Positions 25,022 to 36,680 are shown, counted from the first letter of the stretch. The stretch: 64,000 bases of DNA from Isoetes taiwanensis (GCA_021234155.1 JAJEKV010000107.1:1010415-1074414); one strand, 5' to 3'. Notes: generated from the sequence alone by a model not told the origin. Numbers and translations: made by a program.

Positions 25022-26195
25022 ATGGCAGGCATCCTGTTTAGAAGCTTAAGATCTTGCAATACAGCTTCTATCGCTCGTTTAGAGAACAGATTGGTATGCA
25101 TTTCTCTTGTTTTTGCTTTGGAGTCTTAGTTTTTTTGCTTTTTACTTGTTATGCCTGTGCCTTTCGTTCTTCACGCATCTATTTCTCTTGTAGTTAATTG
25201 CCTAAGGCTTCCACCAGAACAACCAAAGCTATGTGCGGTTTAGCTCTTCTGAGTATGTGAGAACCTGAAATATATAAATCTATGCATGAGTGACGTCGGG
25301 AGAGACAGAGGGCTTATTACTGTAGGCTAAATGCATGGGTGAAACTTAACAAATCTGCTGAATATTTTCCTGAACTTGGCCTCGTCATTTGCGTCAAGTA
25401 ATGCATTCTGCATAGCTGAACATGTCTCGCTGAATATGTCTACTGTTAACCTGTAATCCCTGGTTTCTTTGATTCGGACCATTCGATTTCCTATGTTTCT
25501 TGTTGTGATGTCACAATTAACGTGCTGGTAAGTATGTTCGGTAACTTCCCAAACCAAGTTGCGTGCTTCTCAGGAAGTGTATTCTAGTTGAAAAAACACT
25601 GTTATAATTGACTATGTTTTATCTATGTAGGCTGTTTGGTGGGCCACATGTTTTGTATATTTCTTAAAAAGTCTTTATATGTAGGTTGTTGCGTAGGCAC
25701 ATCTTTTGTCCCATCTGAGGACTCTCTACTAGGCTCGTTTTCTGAAATGTTCTGTGGGACTACCATAACACGGAGTTTTTTGTTTCGATGCACTTATTTT
25801 TAAAGTTTATTTTGGAACATGATGAGGATAGTTTAAGTTAGGATCAACATACCTTGTCTTTTACTGAAAATATATGCTAAGACCTATTTGGTAGTGGCAT
25901 TAAGTTAATATTTGCAGAATTGTAGAATCTGTTTTTGAATCTTCATTGCTTTGTCTGTTTATAGGAGGGGCCTTTGAGCTGTAGCATACAACGAAGGGAG
26001 ATTCAGCAGGGGACTAAGAGCACAACAAAAGATATAGAAAAGGAAGGTATGATCCCTACTCCATCACTAAAGAAGGAGACACAGATAAAGGATATGTTTC
26101 TTGCGCGGCGGAGGGAAACCGAGACTCTCAAATCTGAAGAAGCAAAGACAGTTGAAGATGGAATTAAAGAAAGTGCTGGGGCCACTCACCTTTAG
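25022..26195 (+). CDS. Two-exon gene for a 100-residue protein, possibly mitochondrial
   Basis: Exon 1 (25022-25093) encodes MAGILFRSLRSCNTASIARL plus ENRL. Exon 2 (25965-26195) encodes 76 residues and ends in TAG. The 871-base intron has GTATGC at its donor and a pyrimidine-rich TTTGTCTGTTTATAG acceptor, and the phase-0 junction keeps one open frame. The first 20 residues are rich in Arg, Ser and Ala with no acidic residue, as in plant mitochondrial presequences. The remainder is very hydrophilic, Lys/Glu-rich and probably helical or disordered, with no membrane segment. I do not recognise the family. A broken duplicate with the same intron and exon order lies at 51640-58795, which supports the gene structure. 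The start has a good context (CC-ATG-G). Confidence 0.6.
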
Positions 26196-26960
26196 AATGG
26201 ATTTAAGAGAATCTACTGCATGGATTTAAGAATCCTCGTGCAAATTTTGATCATGGTTACAGGAAAACTATGGTTATAGTTTTATATATGGCTTCATCAA
26301 GGCAATTATGTATATTGCTTGATGTATTGTAAGTTAAAGCCACAAGGCAATTATATAGTGCTTGAGATGTGTATTATATCCATATTTTATGTATATAATA
26401 GAAAGAATATATTAAATACTCAACGAGATTTGCTGAAGCCTTTTGGCCATATGACGGATTCTGATTTGTGTTTCGTTTGCACTGGTGGTATCTTGGTCGG
26501 TTAGATCCATTTTCTTTGTCCTTCGTTCAATGGGCACTCTTGACGAAAGATGTTTTATTCTTTATTATAAATGTGCTTTGTGGGCCTTTGAGAGAGTGAG
26601 AATGGACAAAAAGCGGATGGAATGGAATATTATTATGTTTCAAGGTCCTTTTATATCTCTTTATATCATTGTTGGACTATGTAGCAATTTTGAGTGGTGG
26701 GTTATAGTTGTCACGTTATCATCAAGAGTAAAATTGCCATCATCTTTAACGTGTCATACGACAACAAAGTAAATTTGTTAAAGATATTTGTGGCATTGCA
26801 AATGAAATGATCATGGGGCTTTTTAGAAGTTTTGACTAAGCGTACCTTCACTTAAGATCCTATGCATTCATTCCAATCGTTTATCTGCCCTTACAAATGT
26901 ATCGTATGTAAATTTAGAGGGGAGATTTATTTTACGCTCATGTTAAAACAAGTAATAATA
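26196..26960 (+). other. 3' flank of the two-exon gene
   Basis: The first ~200 bases are probably 3' UTR, because they are also conserved in the duplicate copy (58719-58795 matches about 26247-26375, including CCACAAGGCAATTATAT). No clear canonical AATAAA was located. Beyond about 26500 nothing is recognised. Confidence 0.5.
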
Positions 26961-27034
26961 TCCTCCGGCTGGCTTCCTCTCTTGGCGCTTCCTTTTATCC
27001 TCCGGCTGGCTTCCTCTCGTGGCGCTTCCTTTGC
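26961..27034 (+). repeat. 37-bp perfect-length tandem duplication
   Basis: Two adjacent 37-base units begin TCCTCCGGCTGGCTTCCTCT and differ at three positions near their ends or middle. The duplication is recent by the standards of this window. It lies just upstream of a GC-richer block (27090-27200). Confidence 0.85.
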
Positions 27035-27320
27035 TTTGGTGATAATGGGTTTCTTAGGTTTTTGTGGCCGCCATAGCACCACGTGGCAGTGAAATACTCT
27101 CCTCACCCCTAAATTTACGTGGGGGAATGGGCACCCGCAGGCCCTTACGCGGGGTGCAGACCAGGCTTGCCCTACCGGGCTCACTAGGCCCTTACCTCGC
27201 ATAAGGGCTTATGGGCAACCATTATCTCTTACGTCAAGGTAAGTGGATGAGCATTCCGTCATTTTCTTGATTCACAATGTAGAATCTGGTGAGAAGCTTA
27301 TCTTGACGTCGTAGTTTGGA

Positions 27321-28670
27321 ATGGGGTCCGTTATTCTTAGCCTTCGACTGCGAATCCGGGTCTTACATGGCATGACCGGATTCAGTGAGGTCAGGGGAAG
27401 CAAGAATGGCTTCCCCCATTTCGTTCTACATCACAAAACGTTTGCCTTCAAAATTCCCAACCATATTAGTTCCAATGAATCGCATATTAACACTTGGCAA
27501 CTTCTCCTTTTGAATAGCGAGTTGTTATATAACAAGAAAGAATCTTTATTGTGTAAGATGGATGACTTGAGAGAAACATTATTTATAAGGATGTTCCCTA
27601 AGGTTTAATGTATTGTTTCTAATTTGTGCTTTTAGAGGTCGATAAGGTTTGCTAGTTTGTGGAACCGTAGGTTTATAACATATGGTTTTAATGGTTTAAG
27701 GCATATATTGTATGGAATTTGGCATGGATTTAGGGCAAAAAGGAATTTTTCAGGTTCCTCTATTCAGGGAAAAGGGGCAGTGACTTAGATCCTTGCCCTT
27801 AAGTCTCCTAGAATTGTCAATCTGGCCATGAAGCAGAGGTTTGGGTGGAGGGCTAAAAAACCTGTTGGGAATGTTCTTGTGTGCAAAGCACTAAAGAATA
27901 CTAGACTCCATTGCTTTGAAGGCCTAATTGGATGTTGCATGGAGGACATGGATAAGCCATACTTCAGGATCCATACTAAGAATGTTTCCGAGAGGCAGTT
28001 GGAGATGGGCAAAGATTTCTACTTGCCGTATGATACTGGAGACGTGAAACATGTTCTTATTTTGCATAACAAGAACATATATTGGGAAGAGCCCTTCATT
28101 TTGTCAATTACCACAGAGGAAGACAACTCACTGCCAGCCTTGTTTACATAATAACTAGGATGCTCAGAACTGGTACGAGTTAGATTCTTCCTTCGAGCAC
28201 TTCATTTATATCCGAGCATAGAGTGAAGGCTGCCTGGCACTTGACCTTAAATTTCAAAGTTGCATTGCCTAGTGACGTCCGATGTGTTCTGTATAGCATC
28301 CCAGCTGGGATGGAGCCCATTCAAAGGCTTGGCAAAGGACGCAAACGCTATTGGGATGAGGCTGGGATGCATGGGGATATGGATGAGAATTTTCTTGAGG
28401 GGCAAGATGATGAGTGTAGGCTTGAGGCTGTTACTGACATTCCTGGGACTTCTTACATTCCTTTGGATACCAGAGATTATACAATGGCTATCGGATGACT
28501 TTAGGCTTCCGGGCCTCTTTATAAATATGCTTGATTTTGTTTTGATCCTATTTATTTGTTCGCAGTTACTTGTGGATGCCTGGGTTAGAGATGGATTACG
28601 CTCTGAGGGTCTGTTACATGCGGCAAACTGGGATCACAACAAAGAGTCTCTTGGGGTTGTGGGGTGAGAC
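27321..28670 (+). pseudogene. Degraded coding remnant of unknown family
   Basis: Protein-like frames follow one another: an ORF at 27321-27608; WNRRFITYGFNGLRHILYGI near 27660; a 107-codon ORF at 27828-28151 containing FEGLIGCCMEDMDKPYFRIH; then RYWDEAGMHGDMDENFLEG (28350-28410); and LLVDAWVRDGLRSEGLL after a possible acceptor TTGTTCGCAG (28563). Frame changes and stops separate them. The order and strand consistency suggest one dead gene or transposon ORF, perhaps a retrotransposon gag-like ORF1, but I cannot name it. Confidence 0.4.
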
Positions 28671-28690
28671 TAGCACCGTGTAATGGTGTT

Positions 28691-30454
28691 TTTTTTGGGT
28701 GGGGGCTGGGGAGGGGGATAAGACGACAGAGTATTATATTACATGCAAAGGTTTACATGATATACAAAATTTGCAAGTGGATGTGATCCTCGACCAAAAT
28801 AGTAGTGGTCTAAAGACCAACTACATCTCCTCTATAGAGGGAATTAACCCAAAATTCTTAAAAAATTAGCAGAAAAGTAGTTTTGAGAAAGTAGTTCTTA
28901 GAAGATGAGATCATTCTAACAAAGAACTCCTACCCCGATCAGACTAATAGTCCAGCACCCCATCCAAAGTGAGTATGTAAAAGGCATCCTTGGTGTGCTC
29001 GTACATAAGTTGATCCAGCTCGTTGAGGCCACTCCAAAATTGCTTCTTTAGTTGCTCCACCTCTGCTGGCTAGAATGCCTGGGTAAAGCCCTAATATAGT
29101 GTTTGGTTGGTTGCAGGCAGAGGCATGATTCTGGATAGTTTTGAGCTTATCTAGTCGCATCTTCTTATTATTTAAATTTTCAAGACAAGTTTTATTCTCC
29201 ATTTCTAACAATACTTTCTTTCTTTTTTCCTCCTTTTCTTTGGCTACGACACTCGGGCGGTGTTGCATGAGGCTTTTTTTGGGTGGTTTGCTTAAGATCA
29301 ATGGCACTTGAATCGATGTGATCTTTTCTCAAGTTATTTGTTATTTTCTTGAAGTTTGATTGAATCTTTTGTATTTAAAGTTTTTAGCATCTTGAAACTA
29401 TCAAGAATCTTTCAACTAAAATCATCCTTACCTTCAACAGCCCAAGTTGTGCTGAAATTTTAGTTTATATACTGTCTTTATTGTAAGGATCTCTTTAATC
29501 CTGAAGAAATATCCTTATATGTCATAATCTTTCTTCCTAAAGATGTGAGTTAATTCTTCCCTGCACAAAAATCCTTTCTAAATGCTCATCCAATAGAGCA
29601 TCAAAGAAAGCTTGAACGTGACTTGTTGGCTTGTATACCCAACAAATCATTTAAAGGGACTAAGCAGATCTTATTATTAAACTTTCTCTCGAGATCTTAT
29701 ATAATACCCTCCCTGCTTCAACCTTAGCACTAGACCAATGAGCATAAGAAATTTTGGTTTGTTTTTGCAACAAAAATTCCTTTTTGCAATAGGAACTTCT
29801 TAAAGATGAGCCTAAGGAATCCAAAATGCACACAATCGAGCAGACCTAGCCTATGGTTTTTGGTGAAATTTCAAAATGACATTACCTAGATTGCCCATTA
29901 TGCCATCACCTAAAACATCAAGGAGTAAGAAAGAATTCTGGGTAGCAATAACGTATCCAAGTGTCTCTAGGGTTTGGCAATTTTGACAAAGATAACAAAT
30001 GAGAGACTGGTAATTCTTGCAAATATCCTATGTATGATGAGGAGGTAGAAGCAGACTTCATCGAACCACTGGTCTAATCAAGCATCTAAATACATTTATG
30101 CCATGAGCCATACGTACATATTCCTAAATTCCACACTATTGCTGCAGAGCTTCTATACCAGTACAAATTTGCCAACCACATGCAAATTCAAACCTTTTCC
30201 ACCTTCTAAGATCTGCAAAAATACAGAAGACACTGCAAAGCCAAGATCATTAGTGAAGCAAAATAATTGAAGAGGCAAATATGTACATAAGAGGTGGAAT
30301 AGAACCCAGGAGCTATAATCTTCAAGCAAGCACCAAAAACTGCCTCTCATCTACAAAACCTGAATAATATGATACGCATTTTTGCCAAAAACATTTTGAA
30401 AATAGTGGCATTTCAAGTTTTGTAGTTTAGGCCATTTGGCACCTGAGCAAGCAT
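28691..30454. other. Intergenic, no gene recognised
   Basis: AT-rich. A G-rich stretch, GGGTGGGGGCTGGGGAGGGGG (28697-28717), contains four or more G-runs and could form a quadruplex. The minus-strand frame at 28939-29307 (122 codons) shows no recognisable motif. Confidence 0.5.
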
Positions 30455-30650
30455 GCAACATGACATGGTCTAGGCCATTAAACATCCCAAAATTATTATA
30501 TAAGATACTATGTATGCATAAGGTCATGGGTTCAACGTCTCGTTGTAGAAATGGCCATGACCATTGTAAAATTAGTGGGGGGAAGAACTCACTTAAGTCA
30601 TATATAGTAGTGGAGCCAGGTCTCATCTAGGTGTGTGTCCTGTAAGTATC
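30455..30650 (+). mobile_element. Possible tRNA-derived SINE
   Basis: TGGTCTAGGCCATTAA (about 30466-30481) resembles a pol III A box. AAGGTCATGGGTTCAACGTC (30520-30539) resembles a B box (GGTTCGANTCC) about 60 bases downstream. This spacing and the ...CATCCCAAA...GGTCATGGGTTC layout are typical of plant SINEs. No poly(A) or target duplication was identified, so this stays tentative. Confidence 0.4.
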
Positions 30651-30770
30651 AGCTTCTCGTGGATATTAAATAATGTATCTAATAAGCTAGCAAAAATAAG
30701 TCAACGCTCTTTTTGGCTTTTCATAAGCTAATTCACCCTGTCATTAAGCTTATTAATGACGAGGAACGAT

Positions 30771-30787
30771 GCCCAGCATTGCTGGGC
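30771..30787. repeat. GCCC hairpin, member of a dispersed set of four
   Basis: GCCCAGC-ATT-GCTGGGC, a perfect seven-base-pair stem with a three-base loop, preceded by AACGAT as in the 13573 copy. Confidence 0.55.
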
Positions 30788-30865
30788 ATAAGCTGAGAAC
30801 CTAGGAATGATACACTATAGCAATGAGAGAATAACCCAAAACTACTCCATTATTGAAGTATTCGA

Positions 30866-31424
30866 TACAGTCCCCCTTCTCTTTTACCCTTTTTCTTTTC
30901 CTTTTCCCTCGTCTTCCCTACACTTTCTTGGTTTTTCTTACAAGCTTTCCTTTTTTCGTTTTCTTTTTCTTTTCCTTTTCCTTTCACACATCTTCTCCCC
31001 CGTGCTTCCCTTTCACACTTTTCCCTTTTCACTTTCCTTTTTCCTAATGAATTCCTTTTTTTCCTCTTCCTCCTTTTCCCACTCTTTCCCTTTTCTCTTT
31101 TTCCCCGTGCCCTTTGTTATTTATTCCCTTTTCCCATTTCATTTTCTTTTCCCTTTCCTTTTTTCCTTGCCCTTTTCCATTTCCTGTACCCTACTCTTTT
31201 ATCCCTCCCATTTCCTCCTTTTCCACCCTTTCCCTCTTTCCCTTTGCTCAATGCCTTTTTATCTTCCCCTTCTCCCGCTCTTTTTTTCCCCTTTTTCCAT
31301 GCCATTTTTGCCCTCCCTTCTCCTCCCCTTCCTCTAACCTTTTTCTCTTCTTTTTTTTCATGCTCTTTTCACTTTCTTTTTCCTATTTCTTTCACCCATT
31401 TCCTCTTCCCTCTTTTTCCTCTAT
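30866..31424 (+). repeat. Long polypyrimidine tract
   Basis: About 560 bases that are almost entirely C and T on the plus strand, with no fixed unit (variants of TTTTCCC and CTTTTC). It explains the long Ser/Phe/Leu/Pro-rich frames on this strand and the Lys/Glu/Arg-rich ones on the other, none of which should be called genes. Confidence 0.9.
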
Positions 31425-32649
31425 GTCCGATTCAAAAGGACGCTTGTCTCGTGGAAATAAAGTAAGGGTGCATATACCTTTAATGTGACAAGAATACCTT
31501 GCATCTACTTTTTAAGTCAACCAACTTTGCGTTGGTACAACTTGTCTTAATATTTTCATGTGTTTGACATTAGCATATGTCGCATGTTGTATGACAAGGA
31601 GATGAAATTCGACTGCATCATGAAATGAATGATCCATGGGCAAATAAATATTTAATTTTAACATATCTTTGCAAAGGCGAAGGATGGTTAATGACTATGA
31701 TTGATGCATGTGTTTTGCCCTTCACAAGTGAAGAATGGTTAATGTGGTTTGTCCTTCACGAGTTGGGTTTAGGCAAGTTAAGAGAGAAGTTGGAACATGA
31801 TTTGCAAATTACTTGAAGGTACCACTTACTTCATAGTATGGCATTGAATATGTAACACAATAATAGGGGTTCCCGAGTGATTTGATTTGGATATATAAAT
31901 GGGTACACTTGGAGAAAAAAGAAAGAAAAGTAACTAGCCAAAGCAACAACCTTTTAGATCTTGATCAAATTAGTCTCATATATTACATGTTATATGACAA
32001 GGAGTTGAAATTCCAACAGTTAATTGCATCATGAAATAGATATTTGATATAAATATCTATTTCATGGACAAATAGATATTTGATATTGACATGTATGTGC
32101 GAGGGGTGAAGGATGTTTGAGAATGATTGATGCATGTGGTTTGCCCTTCACGGGTGAAGGATGGTTAATGAATATGATTCATACATGTGGTTTGCCCTTC
32201 ATGGGTTGAGTCCTGATGTGAGAGAAATTGCAATATAATTTGCAAGTGGACACCTTTCATATTATGACATTGAATATGTAACACAATAATAAGGGGTTTC
32301 AGGTGGATTTGATTTGGATGTATAAATGACCGTACCTGAAATGATAAACCATATTCCTTCAGCAATTGATTGGTTGGTTTCTGATGTTGAAGTCTTTAAT
32401 GGAGGATCTGAGGATTGTCTGCAGCTAATGCAGGCATTAAGAGTAGCAATGCAGTGAACTCAACTTCTGTAAGAGGTGGAGCTGCTTCTTCTGTAAGCAT
32501 ATGAAGGGTACAATGCTAGATGGGATATTGACGAAAGCATATGAGCATAGAGAATAAAAAGAAATTTAGATTAACGAGCTTGTATGATAAAGAATGTATG
32601 TGTGCAAAGAGGGAAGCTAGACGATGGAAAGGATTGGAGAGGTTTAAGG

Positions 32650-34020
32650 AGTTATGAATATTTTGTGATAATTCTAACAAATGTTATGAATACCAATATA
32701 AGTGAGGAAAAGTTGAATTTCAAGAAGGTCTTAAAAGTCATGAACTTTGTGCTTCTCCAAAAATTGGCCTACGATTAGGATTCTATACCTAAGAAAGTCC
32801 ACTACATGACTAGAAACTCCATTAGAAGGGATGAGTTTAGACTCCACTTCTAAGTTTATAAGATGTGCGCATCTTAAGATAAGATGCTTAGATGTAGATG
32901 TGTGCGCATCGACACCCGCATCTGACATAGATGCTTCACCTATTTTTTTCAATTTTTTTTTGTGCCAAAAACACTTGAATTAGGTTGCCTGGAACCGTTG
33001 ACCCTAAAATAGACGCAATTTGTTGCCTCTTTGGCCTCCCTGTAACTATTTTTTCTTCAAAGTTCTCTGTTGACGATGGAGCAAGCAACAATCTGGGTCT
33101 GCAGGGTCTTTACGGAGGTCTAGAGCCAGACCAGAAGTTTGCATCAGGGTGGGAAGGTATGCAACAAAGAAAAAAGTTCTTTTGCAGCAGGACATGAGGC
33201 CTGCAAAAAGGCAAAAGGATCGCAGCAAGAAACCTGTAATAGCAAGATCTATAATATTTTTCTCTTCTATTATTCATATATATTCTGTGTTTTAGTGTTA
33301 AAGGTCCCCATAGATTAAAGGTATTTAAAACTGCAATGGATTGAAGGTTTTTTTCAATAATTTAAATTTTCTTTAGACGCATCTTATTCGCATCTTAAAA
33401 TTTAGATGCTTCGATGCTTTATATGCTTTCGATGTGTCGCATTTAACGCATCTCTCTTAAGATGCTTTTGAACTTAGCTCCACTTGATCTACCCAGGCCC
33501 AAGAATACAAAGTCTGACTTGAGGATGACTATGCTGGAGGTGAGGAACATTCCAAAATTGAACAAATAAATGGTCAAGCAGCACTTCTCGAAGGATTGAA
33601 GGTTGAAGTCTGGCTGTAAATATATGTGTCCGATTCAAAAGAATTGGGAATTGCAGCGGCATAAAGACAATGGAGTTAAAGCTATAGCAAGCTTCTTCGA
33701 TGTATTTGATCTCAGCCTTTCGAAGCAATTGATCATAGGTTGTATTCCTACTACATAATCGATCAGTAGTAAAAGTCTTAAGCCAAAATAAAAGCAAACC
33801 CATATAACTTCCTGCCTCTTCTTCATTTCTTTCAATTCCATGCCAAACAATTTCTTCTTCTTTGCCCATCAACTGCCTTGCATAGAATGTTAGTTTCATT
33901 TCTATGGCTTGGAGTAGATCAAAAGCTTGTGTCTCGCATGCATCGTTCTCGCAAGCCTTTTTCGACCTCTTCATAATGCTAAAATCCATCCCAATGCATT
34001 CTCTATGGTTCGTAACAGCT
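32650..34020 (-). pseudogene. LINE-like C-terminal coding remnant in unit A
   Basis: A 166-codon minus-strand frame (33489-33989) contains WLKTFTTDRLCSRNTTYDQL and QFWNVPHLQHSHPQV. Beyond the hAT insertion the same gene continues as SKLIPSNGVSSHVVDFLRYR and ILIVGQFLEKHKVHDF. It matches the minus-strand frame of unit B. The arrangement resembles the region after the reverse transcriptase in plant LINEs, but no catalytic motif is present, so the family is an inference. The hAT insertion interrupts it. Confidence 0.5.
32850..33477. mobile_element. Non-autonomous hAT-like transposon, 628 bp
   Basis: Flanked by CTCCACTT at 32842-32849 and 33478-33485, a perfect 8-base target duplication. The ends form inverted repeats: left CTAAGTTTATAAG, right (reverse complement) CTAAGTTCAAAAG. 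Both subterminal regions are crowded with GATGC/GCATC and AAGATGC motifs, as expected for transposase-binding sites. The tandem copy B has an uninterrupted site at 35937-35945. Eight-base duplications and short inverted repeats define hAT elements. The internal 70-codon frame (32985-33197) does not resemble a transposase. Confidence 0.85.
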
Positions 34021-34169
34021 CAAGACTTATATATTAGACTTAAAATCAATGTCGCTTGTCAAGTGGAAATAAAGTAAGGGTGCATATACCTTTAATGTGA
34101 CAAGCATAAATGACCATGCTAAATTCATCCCCCTTGCATCTACTTTTTAAGTCAATCAACTTTATGCGT

Positions 34170-34325
34170 TATCAAAGATACTTTATTATCGCGGGCGTTT
34201 TTCCTCAAACCCTTCTGTGAGGGGGTTTAATCCTATGTCGCTTCTTTGCCCGCCTTTTTTGTTGGGTCCCATAGGCCATTGGTCTCCGTGGACGCTAAAA
34301 AACCTATTCTATTCTATTCTATTCT
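34170..34325 (+). mobile_element. Very short 5'-truncated LINE insertion with (TTCTA)n tail
   Basis: ATCAAAGATACTTTATTATC at its left edge equals the LINE sequence next to 8652 (reverse complement). It proceeds through GGGTCCCATAGGCCATTGG and GTGGACGC to four TTCTA units at 34305-34325. Units A and C lack it. Comparing them shows a join after GCGTT and before TAATATTTTCATG, with about 14 target bases (GGTACAACTTGTC) lost and no target duplication. Confidence 0.85.
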
Positions 34326-35239
34326 TAATATTTTCATGTGTTTGACATTAGCATATGTCGCATATTGTATGACAAGGAGATGAAATTCCATTAGTTGACT
34401 GCACCATGAAATGCATGATCCATGGGCAAATAAATATTTGATATTAACAGATCTCTGCAAAGGCGAAGGATGGTAAATGACTACGATTGATGCATGTGTT
34501 TTGCCCTTCACAAGTGAAGAATGGTTAATGTGGTTTGTCCTTCACGAGTTGGGTTTAGGAAAGTTAAGAGAGAAGTTGGAACATGATTTCCAAATTACTT
34601 GAAGGTACCACTTACTTCATAGTACGGCACTGAATATGTAACACAATAATAGGGGTAGAGTGATTTGATTTGGATATATAAATGGGTACACTTGGAGAAG
34701 AAAAAGAAAAAGAAAGAAAAGTAACTAGCCAAAGCAACAACCTTATTAGATCTTAATCAAATTAGTCTCATATATTACATGTTGTATGACAAGGAGTTGC
34801 AATTCCAACAGTTAATTGCATCATGAAATAGATATTTGATATAAATATCTATTTCATAGACAAATAAATATTTGATATTGACATGTATGTGAGAGGGGTG
34901 AAGGATGGTTGAGTATGATTGATGCATGTGGTTTTCCCTTCACGGGTGAAGGATGGTTAATGAATATGATTCATACATGTGGCCTGCCCTTCACGGATTG
35001 TGTCTTGATGAGAGAGAAATTGCAATATAATTTGCAAGTGGACTTGATGGTACCACTTAATTCATATTATGACATTGAATATGTAATACAGTAATAAGGG
35101 GTTTCAGGTGGATTTGATTTGGATGTATAAATGAACATACCTGAAACTATAGACCATATTCCTTCAGCAATTGATTGGGTGGTTTCTGATGGTCTATAAT
35201 GGAGGATCTGAGTTCCAAGTTTAGAAGGACCAGATAAAA

Positions 35240-35604
35240 CACATTCTAGACATGGAGATTTGGAGGTTGTTGATCCAACAATGGATAATGATATGTCTGC
35301 AGTTAATGCAGGCATTAAGAATAGCACTGCAGTGAACTCAACTGCTCTAAGAGGTGGAGCTTCTTCTTCTTCTTTAAGCTTAGAAATTATAGTTAAGGAT
35401 ATCTCGATGAAGGGTACAATGCTAGATTGGATATTGACGAAAGCATATGAGGAAATATATGGAAGGGCGAAGAGGAGGATGGGGAATAAAAGGAAATTCA
35501 GAACAACGAGCTTATATGCTAAAGAATGTATGTACGTAAAGAGGGAAGCGGGCAAAGAAGCAAGAAAAAACCCATTAAGGAATGTAAAAATCTCGTATGC
35601 ATAA
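35240..35604 (+). pseudogene. Coding remnant in unit B (plus strand)
   Basis: A 114-codon frame (35260-35604) contains NSTALRGGASSSSLSLEIIV, then KGTMLDWILTKAYEEIYGRA and KRRMGNKRKFRTTS. It matches the frame at 37663-37893 in unit C, and a broken version occurs in unit A. A preceding frame reads NIPETIDHIPSAIDW, where DHIPS may be the end of a LINE endonuclease (SDHxP). That would place this stretch in the endonuclease-RT linker. Homology is not certain. Confidence 0.4.
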
Positions 35605-35769
35605 TCTTGATATAAAATAATCAATCTAATGAAGCGACAAATATCCAAACCAAATGCTATCCTAAATACCACCATGAAGTATTAGTAAGTATAATTGCCA
35701 CAATGATGATTCAAGACGAATATAAGTCAGTCGTGCCATGCAAGAGAAAAGAATAACTTTGTGATAATT

Positions 35770-36640
35770 CTAACAAATGTTATGAATATCAATATAAGTG
35801 AGCAAAAGTTGGACTTCAAGAAGGTCTTGAAAGTCATGAACTTTGTGCTTCTCCAAAAATTGGCCTACGATTAAGATTCTATACCTAAGAAAGTCCACTA
35901 CATGACTAGGAACTCCATTAGAAGGGATGAGTTTAGACTCTTTTTGATCTACCCAGGCCCAAGAATACAAAGGCCAAACTTGAGAATGACTATGCTGGAG
36001 GTGAGGAACATTCCAAAATTGAACAAGTAAATGGTCAAGCATCATTTCTCGAAGGATTGAAGGTTGAAGTCTGGCTACAAATATATGTGTCCGTTTCAAA
36101 AGGATTGGGAAAAGAGATTGCAATGGCATAAAGGCAATGGAGTTAAAGCTAGAGCAAGCTTCTTCGATGTATTTGATCTCAGCCTTCCGAAGCAATTGAT
36201 CATAGGTTGTATTCCTATTCCATAATGGATCAGTAGTAATAGTCTTAAGCCAAAATAAAGATAAGATAAGATAAGATGAATTTTTCATTTCTCCCGAACC
36301 ATGCCAAATAGTTTCTTTCTTTTTTCTTTGCGGCAACAACCCATCTAAAACCCTGAATGTTTGGTTTCATTTATGGCCCCATCACAAAACACACATAACA
36401 TATATCATTCTTTGAAGCCCTTTTTCTTCATTTCTCCCAATTCCATGCCAACAATTTCTTCTTCTTTGCCCATCCAACTGCCTCGCATAGAATGTTGCAC
36501 ATACCATTTCTATGGCTTAAAGTAGATCTAAAAATGCTTGTGCCAAATCATGCATCATTCTACAACTTGTCAATTTTCATTTTTCGACCTCTTCATAATG
36601 CAAGGAGATGAAATCCATCCCAATCCATTCTCTATGGCTA
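35770..36640 (-). pseudogene. LINE-like C-terminal coding remnant in unit B
   Basis: A 189-codon minus-strand frame (35770-36339) runs through FWLKTITTDPLWNRNTTYDQ, then QFWNVPHLQHSHSQV, KLIPSNGVPSHVVDFLRYRI and VGQFLEKHKVHDFQDLLEV. It is longer and less damaged than its tandem partner at 32650-34020 because no transposon splits it. The N-terminal 100 codons are broken. Family assignment is tentative, as for copy A. Confidence 0.5.
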
Positions 36641-36680
36641 TTAACAGCTCAGGACTTATATATTAGACTTACAATCAATG

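Larger units (their letters stand above)
31442..34051 (+). repeat. 2.6-kb tandem unit, copy A
   Basis: The first of nearly three head-to-tail copies. Landmarks shared with copies B and C are GGAAATAAAGTAAGGGTGCA at the start, CATGTGTTTGACAT, a GAAGGATGGTTAATGACTA block and the peptide frame IPSAIDWLVSDVEV. In A and B a minus-strand coding remnant follows. Copy A carries a 628-base hAT-like insertion (32850-33477) that B lacks, and is missing part of the middle coding region present in B and C. Confidence 0.85.
34052..36680 (+). repeat. 2.6-kb tandem unit, copy B
   Basis: Second copy, joined to copy A at GTCGCTTGTC and to copy C at GTCACTTGTC. It contains the LINE-tail insertion at 34170-34325 that A and C lack, and an extra ~160 bases at 35570-35755. 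Its uninterrupted site at 35937 serves as the empty allele for the hAT element of copy A. Confidence 0.85.

Noticed and set aside
30807-31488. Plus-strand frames of 124-176 codons rich in Phe, Ser, Leu and Pro
   Set aside because: Produced by the polypyrimidine tract. C/T-only sequence cannot form stop codons on that strand, so the length means nothing.
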